NCBI RefSeq assembly: GCF_029784155.1
Contig: NC_073693.1
Span: forward strand, 287,590,875-287,654,874
Direction: 5' to 3'
Length of the DNA stretch: 64,000 bases
Source of the DNA: Uranotaenia lowii
Taxonomy: Eukaryota; Arthropoda; Insecta; Diptera; Culicidae
Part shown: piece after piece, positions 10,654 through 22,756 of the stretch
Position numbering within the stretch: position 1 is the stretch's first letter
How the letters are laid out: the number at the start of each line of letters is the position of its first letter
Notes under the pieces: model-generated
The model's input: the letters and a program-made list of their open reading frames with translations, nothing else
The model's database searches: none
Told to the model about the DNA's origin: nothing
Made by a program: the position numbers and the translations under genes

Positions 10654-12662
10654 CAGTGTTCGGCATCGCTAACTGAAAAATTAGCGCCGCTAATTAAATC
10701 GCTAACTCATACAAAGTTAGCGATCGCTTATTAAATACGCTAAATGTGCCAAAAAAGTTATCGCTTTAAGCTTAAAGCGCTAATCGCTAATCGCTAACTG
10801 TTTACCAACATTAAGGCCGGAATAAATATTAAATTTTTCTTTAGTCACGCACTTCCGATTTTTCACACTCCTCAAGGGGGAACTAATGAAGTTTCAAGGA
10901 TTTAGTTTAAAATAAGATAAATTGATCGTATTTTCATAAAATAATATGAGCAAAATCAAAACTGTCAAAGATAGGAGTTTTAACGAGTCTCTGTGTTCTA
11001 TAAATAAAAAAAAAAACGATTTTCGAACAAATAAAAAAGAGCAAAAGAACAGAATGTGGAAAATGGGAGCTATATCTCTCTTTTTTTATTTAAATTTTGG
11101 TTAAAAATTTACTTGATTTATTGGTTTTGTGCAAAGTAGATAGTATGAATTTTTGTTGCAAATAATCTTTTGTGCAATTCATTTTTTTGTTTGTTTTGTC
11201 ATTATTTTACATAATCCTCATTTAAAATCTTTAACCTGTTTTCCCCTTTTTCAAATTTGCCGGAGCAATGTCAAACGTTTATACAATTTCTATTTGAACT
11301 TAAAACGAAGGCTACAATAGAGATTTTATCTTATTTTTATACGAACGGATCTGTAAAATCACTAGAAAACTGTATTGTGAAAAGTAAATAGTTCAACCAC
11401 TTGAAAACAAATGCTGATGAAGAGATGTTGAAAATAGTTTTATATTGTCTAACACCTTTTATTGTTATCTTCTTCTGTAAAAGTTGCTAAAAAAAGTGCT
11501 TAAAGAGAGAAAAATGACACTAAATACCAAGGAATATTGAAAGAAAGTAGTGCCGAGAGACATATTGGATTTTTTTCGTGACGTCACTGTTGCCAAGTTG
11601 TCGAAGGTTTATACTGGTAGAACTCAAATTTCAAAGTTAAACACATTAAAGAACTAAATTTAAATCCAATTTGATTCGGATTATGTTGTAAGGCCACTAG
11701 TTGATTGTGCTACAGGGTTTCTTTGTGTTTAATCGACTGCAGTATGTATTATTCTTAAATTTGTTATTGAATGCACAGTCATGCTCAATGTGAAACGAGC
11801 AAAAATAATAATTTTCCCCTTTCAAAAGGTCTGATTGGTAGTTTATGGCAGTGCACCTCATCGTCATGATTTGAATCTAACATGGTGTACCATATGAATT
11901 TCTAATTTAAAACAATTAACCCCAATAAAACCATTGCAACTTTGGTTTACTAAATTCCAATAAAAGATTATGGTTGGATTCGAAAAATATTATTTTTGGT
12001 TATTTTATTTTATCAACGATGCAAACCTAACTGATTTCAACATTTATAAGCAAAATTTTGAACTAATTATCATGTTTTGTCAATTTGAGTTAGGATACTT
12101 CAGCAACTTCAATCGTCTGAATTAAAGCAGAACAACTACTATATTCAACTTTTTTAGTATCAGTCTTGGAGAACAATAATGTTTCTAGAATTGTGTGCCT
12201 TCAAAATTGAAAAAATCCTCAAATTTTATTAATTGCTAACAAAAAAGGAAAAATTTCCATATAAATTCACAGATTATTGGCAACAGTGACGTCACAGGCG
12301 GTACTAATACTAAAGCAAGGCTGCCTCGGCACTACCTCCTTTAAATATTCCTCGACTAAATACATCTTTTCTCTAACTCTAGTACGCATTCCTCCAATGA
12401 ATCCAATTAAGCAATCAGAATGGTGCACAATGTCACTTTGACTTGATTAATGCAAAAAAAAAGTTTATTCTATCACTGAAAATTCGAGAGATTGCTACAA
12501 ATATATGGGAGTTAGCGATCTTCCAATTAGCGGAACAATAAAAATAGCGGAACTTTTTAATTCGCTAAATCAATCCAAACTTAGCGGCAAAATTAAACCG
12601 CTATCAGAAAGTAAGCGGACTAACTAGCGAATAGCGGATTAGCGCTTTTGTGCCGAACACTG
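10654..12662. mobile_element. hAT MITE-like element, 2009 bp, nested third level
   Basis: The ends are CAGTGTTCGGCA and TGCCGAACACTG. The flanks 10646-10653 and 12663-12670 are both ATAATTGC, an 8-bp duplication. Both subterminal regions are crowded with GCTAATCGCTAA / TTAGCGGA motifs, possible transposase-binding repeats. Further in, about 11500-11610 is an inverted copy of about 12285-12400, including GTAGTGCCGAG and TGACGTCACTGTTGCC, so the element is a long imperfect palindrome with unequal arms. No coding frame is present. Confidence 0.85.
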
Positions 12663-12823
12663 ATAATTGCTATTTTCAGCGATACCAATCATTTAAGAAC
12701 CAAATTGAAAGTTGACGAAGATTCAAGGATAAATTTACGTATTATCGAAAAGATATAATATGAAAAAACACGATTTTAACTATATTTTTTTTTAAAAAAC
12801 TAAAACATCCAGAAAACAAACCG

Positions 12824-13322
12824 CGGGGTAGAATGCCAAAACTAGTGGACTGAACGCACCAAACAGGAGAGGTGGTAAGAAATAGAAGAATGATTATACG
12901 CAATGAAATTATTAAAACATTAAATGTTTAATTACATGTTCATCGTATTTATGTAAACTACCATTTTTGGCTAAAAATCATTTAGTATTGCTAAACTCAC
13001 CGAAAATTTCGCTTTTCAAAATACACTTTTTTATATCCTTATAGATAAAACGCCTTCAAGTAGGCAACGATATTTAATTTTTTCGACTGATATAGTGATA
13101 TTGCGGCAAACATGGCGGCCGATAATTTTTTTCGAGTCGAATATTGGTGCACCGTTTTAACTCGAACAAGGACAAAATATGATATAACTATGCATTGTTA
13201 TCGTAATTTGGGAGTCAGCAAACAGAAAGAATGGCATTTTGTTTTGATTTTCGGGTTTTCTCAAAAGTTAACAGCATTCAAAATTTGAGCGTAAAACACG
13301 TGGTCTTGTGGGCATTCTGCCC
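12824..13322. repeat. Inverted-repeat pair GGGGTAGAATGCC within the TA element
   Basis: GCGGGGTAGAATGCC (near 12823) faces GGCATTCTGCCCC (near 13310). They enclose about 500 bp of AT-rich DNA without coding capacity. It may be a further small MITE or an internal repeat of the host element. No target duplication is clear. Confidence 0.4.
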
Positions 13323-13703
13323 CAATTTTCATATGAATTATTTTTGATAAAATTTGTAGGAAGTTAACAATATACAACAAAATATTTATAGTCTTCCGAA
13401 AGTGCACATGCGTGGTAAAACGATAAGCAGTAGTTTGATCAGATTGCGCAGGCTGTTTTACAATAAAACCTTATATGTTACTTATGAAAAATAACAAGAT
13501 TCACGCTGATTCCATTAATTCCTTTGTTTCTAAGAACTGAAGTGGATTTTGTGAACTTTTCATGTATTGAATGATGAAAAAGCTTGTTTGCTACAATGAA
13601 AATGAAGAAAAACATCATTCGAAGCCGTAAGTTAGTGTATATTTGAGAAAAAATGACATGGGCCATCTTACCCCGCTGGTGCGTCTTGTACAGTTTTCCC
13701 CTA

Positions 13704-16700
13704 CCTAAACCTCCTGCTAGACAAAGTGCAATTGACCTCTCACTCTGCTCAAATTCACTATCATTGGATTGCCAGTGGAAGGTGGTCCATGATCCCAATG
13801 GTAGTGATCACTTGCCTATCGAAATTACAATCACTAATGGGGTCAACTCTTCTAATACCATAAACATGACATATGACCTAACAAGACACATCGACTGGAA
13901 GAAGTATGCGGATGCGATTACTAGAGTCCTAGATTCTGTAAATGGCTTATCACCCATGGAGGAATATTGCTTCCTTGCTCGCTCGATTCATGAAAGTGCG
14001 GTTCAATCTCAAACGAAACCCATTCCAGATCCATGGGCTCGTCGAACTCCTCCCAATGCATGGTGGGACAGCCAGTGTTCCAAATTGCATGCCGACAAAT
14101 CAAAAGCATTTAAAGCCTTCCGAAAGCATGGTACACTTGACAACTTTCAATTGTATTGTTCCCTTGAAAATCAATTCAAAAAGTTGATAAAAGGTAAAAA
14201 AACAAGCGTATTGGCGCAATTTTGTGGGAGGTTTGTCACGCGAAACGTCTTTGAGTATATTTTGGAAAGTGGCCCGACGCATGCGTAATCGTACTTCAAC
14301 TAATGAAAGCGAGGATTATAGCCATAGTTGGATCTTCAATTTTGCATGAAAAGTTTGTCCTGATTCAACACCTGTACAAAAGATTAGTCGTGATGTTCAC
14401 CAGCGTAGGAGTGAACTGGATTCTAAATTTTCGATGGTTGAATTCTCACTTGCTTTTCTCTCTTGCAACAACTCTGCTCCGGGAATTGATCAAATCAAGT
14501 TTAACTTGTTGAAAAATCTTCCGGATGCTGCAAAGTTTCGCTTGTTAATTTTATTTAATCAATTCTTGGAGCATAACATTGTTCCCGAAGATTGGAGACA
14601 AGTGAGAGTTATAGCTATCCAAAAGCCCGGAAAACCTGCGTCCGATTTTAATTCCTACCGTCCTATAGCGATGTTGTCTTGTATACGGAAGTTGATGGAG
14701 AAAATGATTTTGTTTCGCTTGGACAAGTGGATAGAAACAAATGGTCTCCTTTCAGATACTCAATTTGGGTTTCGCAGGGGCAAAGGGACAAACGATTGTC
14801 TTGGTTTGCTGTCTTCAAATGGCATATGCAAAACGTGAGCAAATGGCTTCAGTGTTTCTGGACATAAAGGGAGCTTTTGATGCAGTTTCAATTGAGGTGT
14901 TGTCAGACAAATTGCACTCCCGAGGTCTGCCTCCGCTGTTGAACAACATCTTATACAGCTTGCTTTGTGAGAAACACCTGAACTTTGCTCATGGAGATAT
15001 TGCAATAAGAAGAACTTCATACATAGGCCTACCTCAGGGCTCATGTTTGAGTCCCCTTTTGTATAAGTTTATGTAAGAGACATCGACAATTGCCTTTCTG
15101 AAGGCTGCACTCTAAGACAACTTGCGGATGATGGCGTTGTATCTGTAATAGGATCTACGGAGTCTCATCTGCACAGGCCTCTACAAGATACTTTAAACAG
15201 ATTGTCATCCTGGGCTTTGGAGCTTGGGATCGAGTTCTCCACAGAGAAAACAGAGTTGGTAGTTTTCTCTTAAAAACATAGACCAGCTCAACCAAAACTC
15301 CAACTCCTAGGCAGAACGATCACTCAATCGAGATGTTTTAAGTATCTTGGGGTTTGGTTTGATTCCAAGTGTACCTGGAGAACTCATATTGAGTATCTGA
15401 AAGGAAAATGTCAGCAAAGAATCAATTTTCTCCGTTCGATTACCGGCACCTGGTTGGGAGCCCATCCGGAAGATCTGATCAAATTGTATCGAACAACTAT
15501 TCTCTCAGTGATGGAGTACGGCAGTTTCTGTTTCCAATCTGCTGCCAAGACACACCTCATTAAACTTGAGCGTATCCAATATCTTTGTCTCCGAATAGCG
15601 CTGGGTTTTATGCCTTCAACTCACACCATGAGTCTCGAGGTTTTAGCGGGCGTACTCCCACTGAGAGATAGGTTTTATTCATTATCTCTCCGGTTCCTCA
15701 TCAGGTGTGAAGTCATGAACCCATTGGTGATTGCCAATTTTGAGAAGCTTCTAGAGCAAAATCTTCAATCCAAATATATGACTATATATCATGAATTCAT
15801 GTCTATGCAGGTTAATCCTTCATCGTTCTCTCCCATTCGTGTTTTTCTCCCTGATTACGACACTTCCTCTGTCCAGTTTGATTTGTCCATGCAGCATGAA
15901 ATCCGTAGGATCCCGGAACAACATCGTTCTCTTATTGTACCTAGGCTTTTTGATGCAAATTATGGACACGTCGATGCTGATAAAATGTACTTTACTGATG
16001 GATCCCTGATCGATGAATGTACCGGGTTTGGAGTGTTCAGGCAAATTTCAAGGCAATCTTACAGTCTGCAATCTCCATGTTCAGTGAATATTGCCGAATT
16101 AGCAGCTATTCGCTCAATAAGACCCGGAAAGCACTCGCCGTACTTTCATGAGAAGATACGGGTAACGTTTAGTGCTTTATCTAGACGCTGCTTTATCATC
16201 ACCTTTGTTTGGGTGCCTTTACATTGCTCAATAAAAGGCAATGAGAAGGCAGACTCGCTGGCAAAGGTGGGTGCGGTTGAAGGCTAAATTTATCAGCGTC
16301 AAATCACCTTCAACGAATTTTACTTTCTAGCCCGAAGTAACTCTCTTGTCAACTGGCAGCGCAAATGGGATGAGGATGAGTTGGGTCGATGGCTTCATTC
16401 GATTATCCCAAAGGTAAGCCTTAAACCTTGGTTCAATAGATTGAACCTGAGTCGGGATTTTATTAAAACATTTTCCCGCCTCATGTCCAATCATTGTTCC
16501 TTAGACGCGTTACTCTTTCGTGTGAATCTCGCTGGCAGCAATTTGTGTCGTTGTGGCCAGGGTTACCACGACATCGAGCATGTTGTTTGGTCGTGTGAGG
16601 ACCACCTTATCGCCAGAGCGAATTTGATAGACTCCCTTCGGGCCCGAGGGAAACCACCTAGCGTTCCGGTGAGGGATGTGCTGGCTGCGGTAGACCTTGA

Positions 16701-16752
16701 CAACATGTTCGAAATATATCTTTATCTAAAATCTATCGATCTCCGCGTTTAA
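13704..16752 (+). pseudogene. ORF2 downstream part: endonuclease end, RT, RNase H, Cys motif
   Basis: The frame resumes with the end of the endonuclease domain (GSDHLPIEI near 13797-13820, the catalytic SDH triplet). Reverse transcriptase follows: APGIDQIKF near 14477, DIKGAFDAV (motif A) near 14861, GLPQGSCLSPLLY (motif B) near 15026 and LADD in place of the usual FADD at 15121-15132. The RT shifts frame near 14815 and again near 15070, with a stop at 15271-15273. RNase H is recognisable (YFTDGS near 15990, AELAAI near 16096, then HCSIKGNEKADS), but a stretch after AAIRSI is missing, including the region expected to hold the TDS aspartate. A stop lies at 16285-16287. The tail has CRCGQGYHDIEHVVWSC, typical of I-group elements. 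Confidence 0.88.
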
Positions 16753-16992
16753 GTATCTTTTTCCTCTTTTCTCTTCTTCTTTTTGGCTATATTAGTTTTA
16801 AAATAATGAACTGTAAATACTTGAACCAGACTACATACAACCAATAATCAACCATCAAACGAAACATAGTGAGAAAAATAAATCTGTGACGTAAATTTAA
16901 GAAATTGATGTGAAAAGGAACCTTGGCTCCGTAATACTAGAAGGTTTGAGCCGATTGAAATAAATGAATGATTAAAAAAACATTTTTTCATC

Positions 16993-17439
16993 AGGATAAT
17001 TCTAAGAATTATTCATGAATGGTATTTCTCTATGAATTTTCAATCAATGCATGTTGCCTGCGCCTTTTTATGATAACTTGGACATTGAAATGGATTGCCG
17101 CTCATAATGAGTTGATATTTAACAGTACATTTACGACTAGCGCTGCAACGTTAACCCAATCATCTCAGACAAATAGATATTGAACCTAGCCCGAAATTTG
17201 TGGACATACTCCATATTATTATGAAGGGAAATCAGGAATTTGGAATTCATTCATTGGGGCTAGAATAGAAAAAATAAAAAAAATTGATAAAAGGTATTTT
17301 GCTCAACAGAATTATCACAAAATGCAATGAAATGATTAACTGTTTATGGTAAATTTTCAAACATGATTTACTTTTCAAATGCAAATTACATTCCACTTTT
17401 GTTATTTTCTTTTTCGTCCCGATGAAAAGTACACTTCTT
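16993..17439. other. Non-coding DNA, nothing recognised
   Basis: AT-rich sequence between the I-group element and the next repeat. An 83-codon open frame on the minus strand (17247-17498) runs into the dispersed repeat and has low-complexity composition, so it is not called. Confidence 0.4.
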
Positions 17440-17680
17440 GACATTTGGGTTGGTGGCAAAGGGGTACAAGTGCTGCACTTATACCCCTTTGGCTCCAAAC
17501 AAAATGTAAAGTTCAGTTAGCATGATTTTTTCAACGAGATCAAAACATAAGGAAATAGTGAAATAAAATTATGATTAAAATAGCATATGATGTGCGACAG
17601 TCAAGGATTCGTTCTAGATGGTTATCTCGATTTTTTTCCATTTTGTCACTTATACCCCTGTGGCTCCAAGGGCCTCATAT
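17440..17680. repeat. Second copy of the CACTTATACCCC repeat
   Basis: Near 17448-17502 GGTGGCAAAGGGGTACAAGTGC abuts TGCACTTATACCCCTTTGGC, forming a near-palindrome. At 17646-17680 the family terminus TATACCCCTGTGGCTCCAAG is followed by GGCCTCATAT. The order matches the copy at 9797-10115 in opposite orientation. Bases 17681-18011 hold nothing recognised. Confidence 0.5.
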
Positions 17681-18011
17681 ATAAAGAAAAAAGAAATTAA
17701 CAATTCATTTATTTATAAATGCTTTGATATCATCAGGAGAGGTGTTAGATTACGAGCATTCGAAAAAAATATATATTTTAAGATTTTGAAATAACATTTC
17801 TGCAAATCGATTTTTTTATATTTCCAAACTATGCTTATTTGAAACTTAACTTTTAGACTTTCAAACGAAGACAACTGTTTTCAGAACCTTAAACCATAGA
17901 ATGAGAAATTGATGATAAGGTATGTGAACAAATTTCATGTTGATCAAAATTCCCCTAGTTCACGGTACATTTGAAGGCTTTTGATATCAACCGTCACTGA
18001 GCCAATTATCA

Positions 18012-19110
18012 TAAAGGGTGATACGGCAAAAATTTGGTCAAGGGGAAACGCGTGTGAATCGGTGAAATCGTTTATTTAAAAAATCAAATTAAATTTATTT
18101 TCAAGTTTAATTAGTACAAAATTCAGGAAAAATATTCAGTTAGCCTTCCTCTTTTCCAAATCCGAATTGCCGGGCCATACGCTTCACCCCTGCCATCAGA
18201 TTTTGTGAAGCCACCTTGCCCACCTTCTTTGCCGCAGAAAACCAGTTTGCCTTGAACTGCTGCTCGTCCTTAGCAGTTTTTTTGGTCTTCTTTAGGTTCC
18301 GCTTGACAATAGCCCAGTATTTCTCAATTGGGCGGAGCTCTGGCGTGTTGGGAGGGTTCTTGTCCTTGGGAACCACCTGCACGTTGTTGGTGGCGTACCA
18401 CTCCATGGCCATTTTACCGGCCAAAACAGTACGGAACAACCGTGTTTCTTCAGGAAAGGCAGCAGACGTTTATTCAAACACTCTTCCACGTAAATTTCTT
18501 GGTTGACAGTCCCGGGAGCTTTTAGTCGGCTTCGACGTAGGTTTCGTCGTCCATTACCACGCAGTCAAACTTCGTCAGCATCGTCGTATTTCGTTTATCA
18601 TCGCGATTTGGAGTCACTACCTTCTTGTAAGTCGATAGTCCGGCTCGTTTTTTGGCTCGAGGCACGGTTGTAGACGACTCACCCAGCTTATTTGCGGCAT
18701 CTCGGAGAGAGAGGTTAGGGTTTCGCTTGAAATTACCGGCAACTCTCTTTGTCGTCTCAGTGGCTTCCGGTTTTCGATTATCCCCGATCCAGACTTTCTG
18801 GCTGTCGATAAACGTTCCCCAATCACTTTAATTGCACTTGTAACGGTTGATTTGGCAACTTTTAGCGATTTCGCCAGCTTTGCGTGCGAGTAGCTCGCAT
18901 TTTCGCGATGCGCGAGCAAAATTTGGATACGCTGCTTTTCTTCCTTGGATGGCATTTTGACAACTGAAGAGTGAATTTCAAAATCAAAATAGGAGCAACA
19001 TTCTACACACACACACCTTCAAAATGAGGGGTGTTCAGGTTTTTAAATGCAAAATTGAAAGAAAAACGTCAAGTTGATATTGACCAAATTTTGACCGTAT
19101 CACAAATCAC
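18012..19110 (-). mobile_element. DD37E-type mariner (Tc1/mariner superfamily), defective
   Basis: The ends GGGTGATACGGCAAAAATTT (18016) and, complemented, GTGATACGGTCAAAATTTGG (right) are inverted repeats, followed by related bases further in. TA precedes the left end at 18012-18013; the right edge is mutated. The whole element is on the minus strand and holds a broken transposase. The ends and protein resemble the mosquito ITmD37E mariner group (family knowledge). Confidence 0.85.
18140..18955 (-). pseudogene. DD37E mariner transposase, broken
   Basis: Translation starts at the ATG at 18955 (MPSKEEKQRIQIL), followed by a helix-turn-helix region (HAKLAKSLKVAKSTVTSAIK) that would bind the inverted repeats. 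The first catalytic Asp lies in MDDETY near 18540-18555 and the glutamate side in ELRPIEKYWAIVKRNLKK near 18290-18350. After MDDETYVEAD there is a stop, and a central segment before the NQEIYV-like part is missing. A second small deletion after VLFWP removes the region expected to hold the second catalytic aspartate and shifts frame. The C-terminal third stays open to 18140. It cannot make active enzyme. Confidence 0.85.
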
Positions 19111-21270
19111 GCTTTGAGCAATGTCTTGAAATTCTTAAGGCTCAAATAATGAATTTGGCAAACCGTTTTAAAGATTTTTGGACTTATTTTCGAAAGTAAT
19201 TGCTTTGTTGAAATCAAAAAGATCTTTCATAAGTAAGAATTTTATGTTTTCTGGATATTAACATGTGGAGAAGTTTTTTTAATAGCAATGCAGCGTAACC
19301 TCAACGAATTTTTAAAAAATTGGAAAGATTATTCGTAGTTGTTCTGTTTTTAATTGTTTTTAAATTTGTGCATAAATGTGAAATTCTTCGAGGTATTTAT
19401 ACATTTTCAACCCAAGAGCTCGAAGCCAACGTTAGGAAATATTGTACTATTTCGAACATATTAGTGAAGTCGTTTTTCAAGACAGATTCTATAAAGTAAA
19501 AAAAACTCTTCAAACATGCAGTTTAAGTTAGTGCAGTATTTTTTTTTTAATTTTATATCTTGAAATAAATTAGTTTGTTTTGTTTTGCTGGCCCAAATAA
19601 AAAAAATCAGGCAACTGATCTTATAATCGGTCAGCATTTTTTTCATTCAAATTTCAAAAGCACTTGTCAAATGACACAATAAAGCTGTAACGATGGCGTG
19701 GGAAGGGCACACAAACTCGAATAAATATCAAAACAGGAAAAGTAGAACAACTTGACTGCAAGCACATTAAAACACGCGAATATTTAAATCACTCATCAAG
19801 AATGGGTTAAAACAAACCTGATGAAACGTACAATATTTGGCGCTTGCAAGCTTCAGCTCGCGAGTTTGATTTATTACAGCTAGCTGCCACCTCGAAATAG
19901 TTAAATAAGTCCACAATCTACCGGGCGAAACTCTGGCTTCAGCCAACTTTTCGCTACTTATGACACAGAAAGGGGGGATGAGGGGGGAAATTAATTAAAT
20001 CAGCACCATTGAAGACTTGCGTGCAATCGCTAGAGATGACAGCCAGGGATGGGAAAAAGTACCGACGATTTCTTCGAGAGTTAAGGTTGGATAGTTGTTG
20101 AATTCTTTAACTTTATATTTTAAGGTAAGATTAAGAAAAAAACTAGGTTTTCGGGAGGTTGGGGTCTTTTCAAATTCCTAAAATTCAGAAATTTACTGAT
20201 AAAAATTGAGACAATTAAGTTTAAGGAAAAATCGAACTCATTTTCAATCCCTGACTGGAACTGCGCTCAACCGTACAAAGTTGCATACATGAGCTTACAT
20301 TTATTTTTTTCAAACAGCGCTTTTGTTTCTCGACTGCCATCGAGACTGTTTCTTTTAGGTTGAGATGCAGCTGCAGGTACGCCATCGAATGATGAATGAG
20401 TTTTACCACTACCTACTTCATCTTCGTCTATACATCTACATTCTACATATAAAACCTCCATAAAATCATTGAAGGAGCAAAAGGAGAAAATAGAGTACCT
20501 TATACCTATCTACCGAGTGAGAAAGTTTTTTTTTCTATAAAAACCACTTTATACACTTTCCACTTTTCATGCTCACATTTTATTCCCCACTTGTTCCCTT
20601 TCATTCATGGGGATTGCGGGCGGGGGTTTAATTTAATTGACAGCCTTTCGGTACCTCTACCTATTCAGAGAAACTTTTATGTGTCTTGCCATTCGGATAC
20701 TCGAGAGTCTCGACTCTCGAGCTTACCTATTCCTTATCTCCTAACGGATGGGATCTATCGGTACGAAGCTTCTAGTAGGTAGTAGCTGCCAACTTAGGAA
20801 AAAAAAGAATAAGGAACTTCCGAAACGATGACAATGAGCAATTGCACGTTCCGAGGATTAGTGGTCCTATTGAGTGTCAGGAAAATTAGTGAGTGGATTG
20901 GAGATGAAGAGGTGGAGACATCCCCGATCTTGTGAGGTGGGAACCCGCAAAAACATTGCTGATAGTTCTATTCGATTGTCTTCGGTAGAGGCAGCAACGT
21001 CGGCGAAAATTTAATGAATGAATGAATGAAAGTGTTGGCACATTATTGAAACTTAGCGCTTCAATGGAATCCATGCTTTTGAAAGAAAATTAGTTCAATA
21101 TCGTTTGGTAGGGTAGGCACTATTTGGTGCAATTACTTTCAAATACCTTAAATATTTCGTGAAATTTGAGATACGTGACTATTTTTTTTAAAGTTCATAA
21201 ATATAACTCATTGATTTCCTTAGTGAAATAAAAAATCAAGAAAAAAAAAATTATTCAGTTCACGAAGCAT
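19111..21270. other. Mostly unique non-coding DNA
   Basis: No gene is recognised. Bases 19680-21090 are less AT-rich and not repeated elsewhere in the window, so they may be host intronic or regulatory DNA. Open frames on both strands (60-65 codons at 20221-20461, 20591-20782, 20886-21074) overlap and show no domain. The stretch includes a perfect inverted repeat at 20700-20721 and a short TGAA run near 21014-21030. Confidence 0.4.
20700..20721. repeat. Perfect 10-bp inverted repeat, 2-base spacer
   Basis: CTCGAGAGTC, then TC, then GACTCTCGAG. It stands in otherwise non-repetitive DNA and could form a small cruciform or bind a dimeric protein. No function can be assigned. Confidence 0.7.
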
Positions 21271-21273
21271 CAT

Positions 21274-21301
21274 ACATGAGGCCCATAGAGCAAAAGGGGT
21301 A
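21274..21301. repeat. Terminus of the CACTTATACCCC repeat family
   Basis: ATGAGGCCCATAGAGCAAAA followed by GGGGTAT matches the family end. It is cut at once by the piggyBac MITE that begins at 21306. Confidence 0.5.
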
Positions 21302-21305
21302 TTAA

Positions 21306-21460
21306 CCCTTCGTTTCATAAAGTTACAAATTTGCAACAATTAATGTATGGAAAAATGGAAAAATCGTATTTTATTTTAATTTTTTTTTCTTGATGTACTC
21401 ATCATTTTCAACTGTTTAAACTGATTTTTAAGGAAAAATAAAAAATCATGAAACGAAGGG
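21306..21460. mobile_element. piggyBac-type MITE, 155 bp, TTAA target
   Basis: The ends are CCCTTCGTTTCAT and ATGAAACGAAGGG, perfect inverted repeats of 13 bp, flanked by TTAA at 21302-21305 and 21461-21464. TTAA targeting and ends starting CCC are characteristic of piggyBac. A second copy lies inverted at 49134-49292. Confidence 0.85.
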
Positions 21461-21801
21461 TTAATAAGAAAATTGAAAAAAAAAACTGAGATAAGCATTT
21501 TAGGAGTGTATTCGAAAAACAATGCAATACTTTCTCTTGTGAATAACTTTTGAATGCATGAATGAAAATTGATGAAATTTTCTGTGAATCTACCTAGTAA
21601 TGTAATGTGTAAGAGTACAACATTTGGTGACAATCTGTTAAGTGGTTTTTGAAATACTGAAGCTCATTGACGAAATTTTTCGGACAGGATCGAGAAAAAT
21701 CCAGAAAAGTCCCATTGGGAGACCCAAAAACAGCTAGAAATCAACTATTCGCCAAAAATTTACATGGTAAATTGTTTCAGAAGTCCTAGATTATCCAATA
21801 G

Positions 21802-22756
21802 ATTTACGCAGTGCTGTGTGCGGATTTCGGGTGAATTGTCGAGTTCATTCGAATCTCGCAGGGGGCTTCGACAAGGTGATGGTTTATCCTGCATGATGTT
21901 CAACGTGGCGCTAGAAGGTGTTATTCGACGAGCGGTGGGCGAAATGCGGGGCACGATTTTCAACAGATCCAGTCAACTTATCTGCTTTGCCGATGACATT
22001 GATATAGTCGGCAGATCATCTGCGGCGGTGGGGGAGATCTACCGCAAACTGAAACGCGAAGCAGGAAGGATTGGGTTGATGATTAATACGTCCAAGACAA
22101 AGTACATGCTGGCCTGCGGATCCGAGACCGACCGAACCCGCTTGTCCAGTAATAACAAGGTCACGATCGACGGCGACGAGCTGGAGATAGTCGAAGACTT
22201 TGTCTATCTCGGCTCCCTGGTGACCGCAGACAATGACACCAGCCGTGAGATCCGGAGGCGAATTATTAGCGGAAGTCGTGCCTACTATGGACTCCACAAG
22301 CAACTGCGGTCGAGAAGACTTAGCCCTCGCACGAAGTGTAACCTGTATACGACGCTTATTAGACCGGTTGTTCTCTACGGGCACGAGACATGGATATTGC
22401 TCGAGGAGGACCTGCGTACACTCGGAGTATTCGAGCGACGAGTGTTAAGAACCATCTTTGGCGGCGTACAGGAGAACGGAGTGTGGAGGCGAAGGATGAA
22501 TCACGAGCTCGCGCGACTCTACGGCGAACCCAGTATCCAGAAGGTGGTGAAGGCTGGCCGGATACGCTGGGCGGGACATGTTGCGAGAATGCCGGATGAC
22601 TGTCCTGCAAAACAGGTGTTCGCCACGAATCCGGTAGGAACAAGACGAGCAGGGGCGCAACGAGCAAGGTGGTTAGACCAAGTGGAGCGTGATCTGGCGA
22701 ACGTGGGGTGCCCGAGAAATTGGGAGAACGGTTGCCATGGACCGAGTGAATTTTAG
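21802..22756 (+). pseudogene. RTE-like reverse transcriptase, C-terminal part
   Basis: The frame begins within the RT palm and holds RRGLRQGDGLSCMMFN (motif B) and CFADDIDIVG, with the FADD box at 21985-21996. It continues through the thumb (LIRPVVLYGHETW) to a conserved tail with GRIRWAGHVARM. It is open for about 317 codons, so damage is light, but truncation has removed the endonuclease and RT motif A. Near 22722-22724 an extra G (TGGGAGAACGG against TGGAGAACGG in the copy at 55485-55600) shifts the last residues and gives an early stop at 22754. The frame is also open upstream of 21802, but that is host DNA. RTE assignment rests on motif style; related CR1-like groups are possible. Confidence 0.85.

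Larger units (their letters stand above)
10614..13701. mobile_element. TA-flanked DNA transposon, 3088 bp, inside the endonuclease
   Basis: The ends are inverted repeats of 27 bp: GGGTAAAACTGTACAAGACG on the left, and GGGGAAAACTGTACAAGACG on the right when complemented, both continuing CACCAGC. They differ at one position. TA at 10612-10613 and 13702-13703 is the target duplication. Removing the element and one TA restores the host reading frame exactly. A TA target points to the Tc1/mariner group or another TA-specific superfamily, but no transposase frame is visible. About 2 kb of it is a nested hAT element. The remainder (about 1.07 kb) includes a further pair of GGGGTAGAATGCC-like repeats. 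Confidence 0.85.
10310..16981 (+). mobile_element. I-group non-LTR retrotransposon, 5'-truncated, interrupted
   Basis: The element carries APE-type endonuclease, reverse transcriptase, RNase H and a C-terminal cysteine motif in that order, the layout of the I group of non-LTR elements. It ends in TAAATGAATGATTAAAAAAA. A likely target duplication is ATTTTTCATC at 10300-10309 and ATTTTTTCATC at 16982-16992, which sets the 5' truncation point inside the endonuclease. Without the 3.09-kb insertion at 10614-13701 the element is about 3.58 kb. The coding region has two frameshifts, at least two stops and a deletion, so it is dead. Confidence 0.85.

Noticed and set aside
21764..21801. Upstream start of the RTE frame
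   Set aside because: The target duplication places the element start at 21802, so the earlier codons are host DNA read through by chance.
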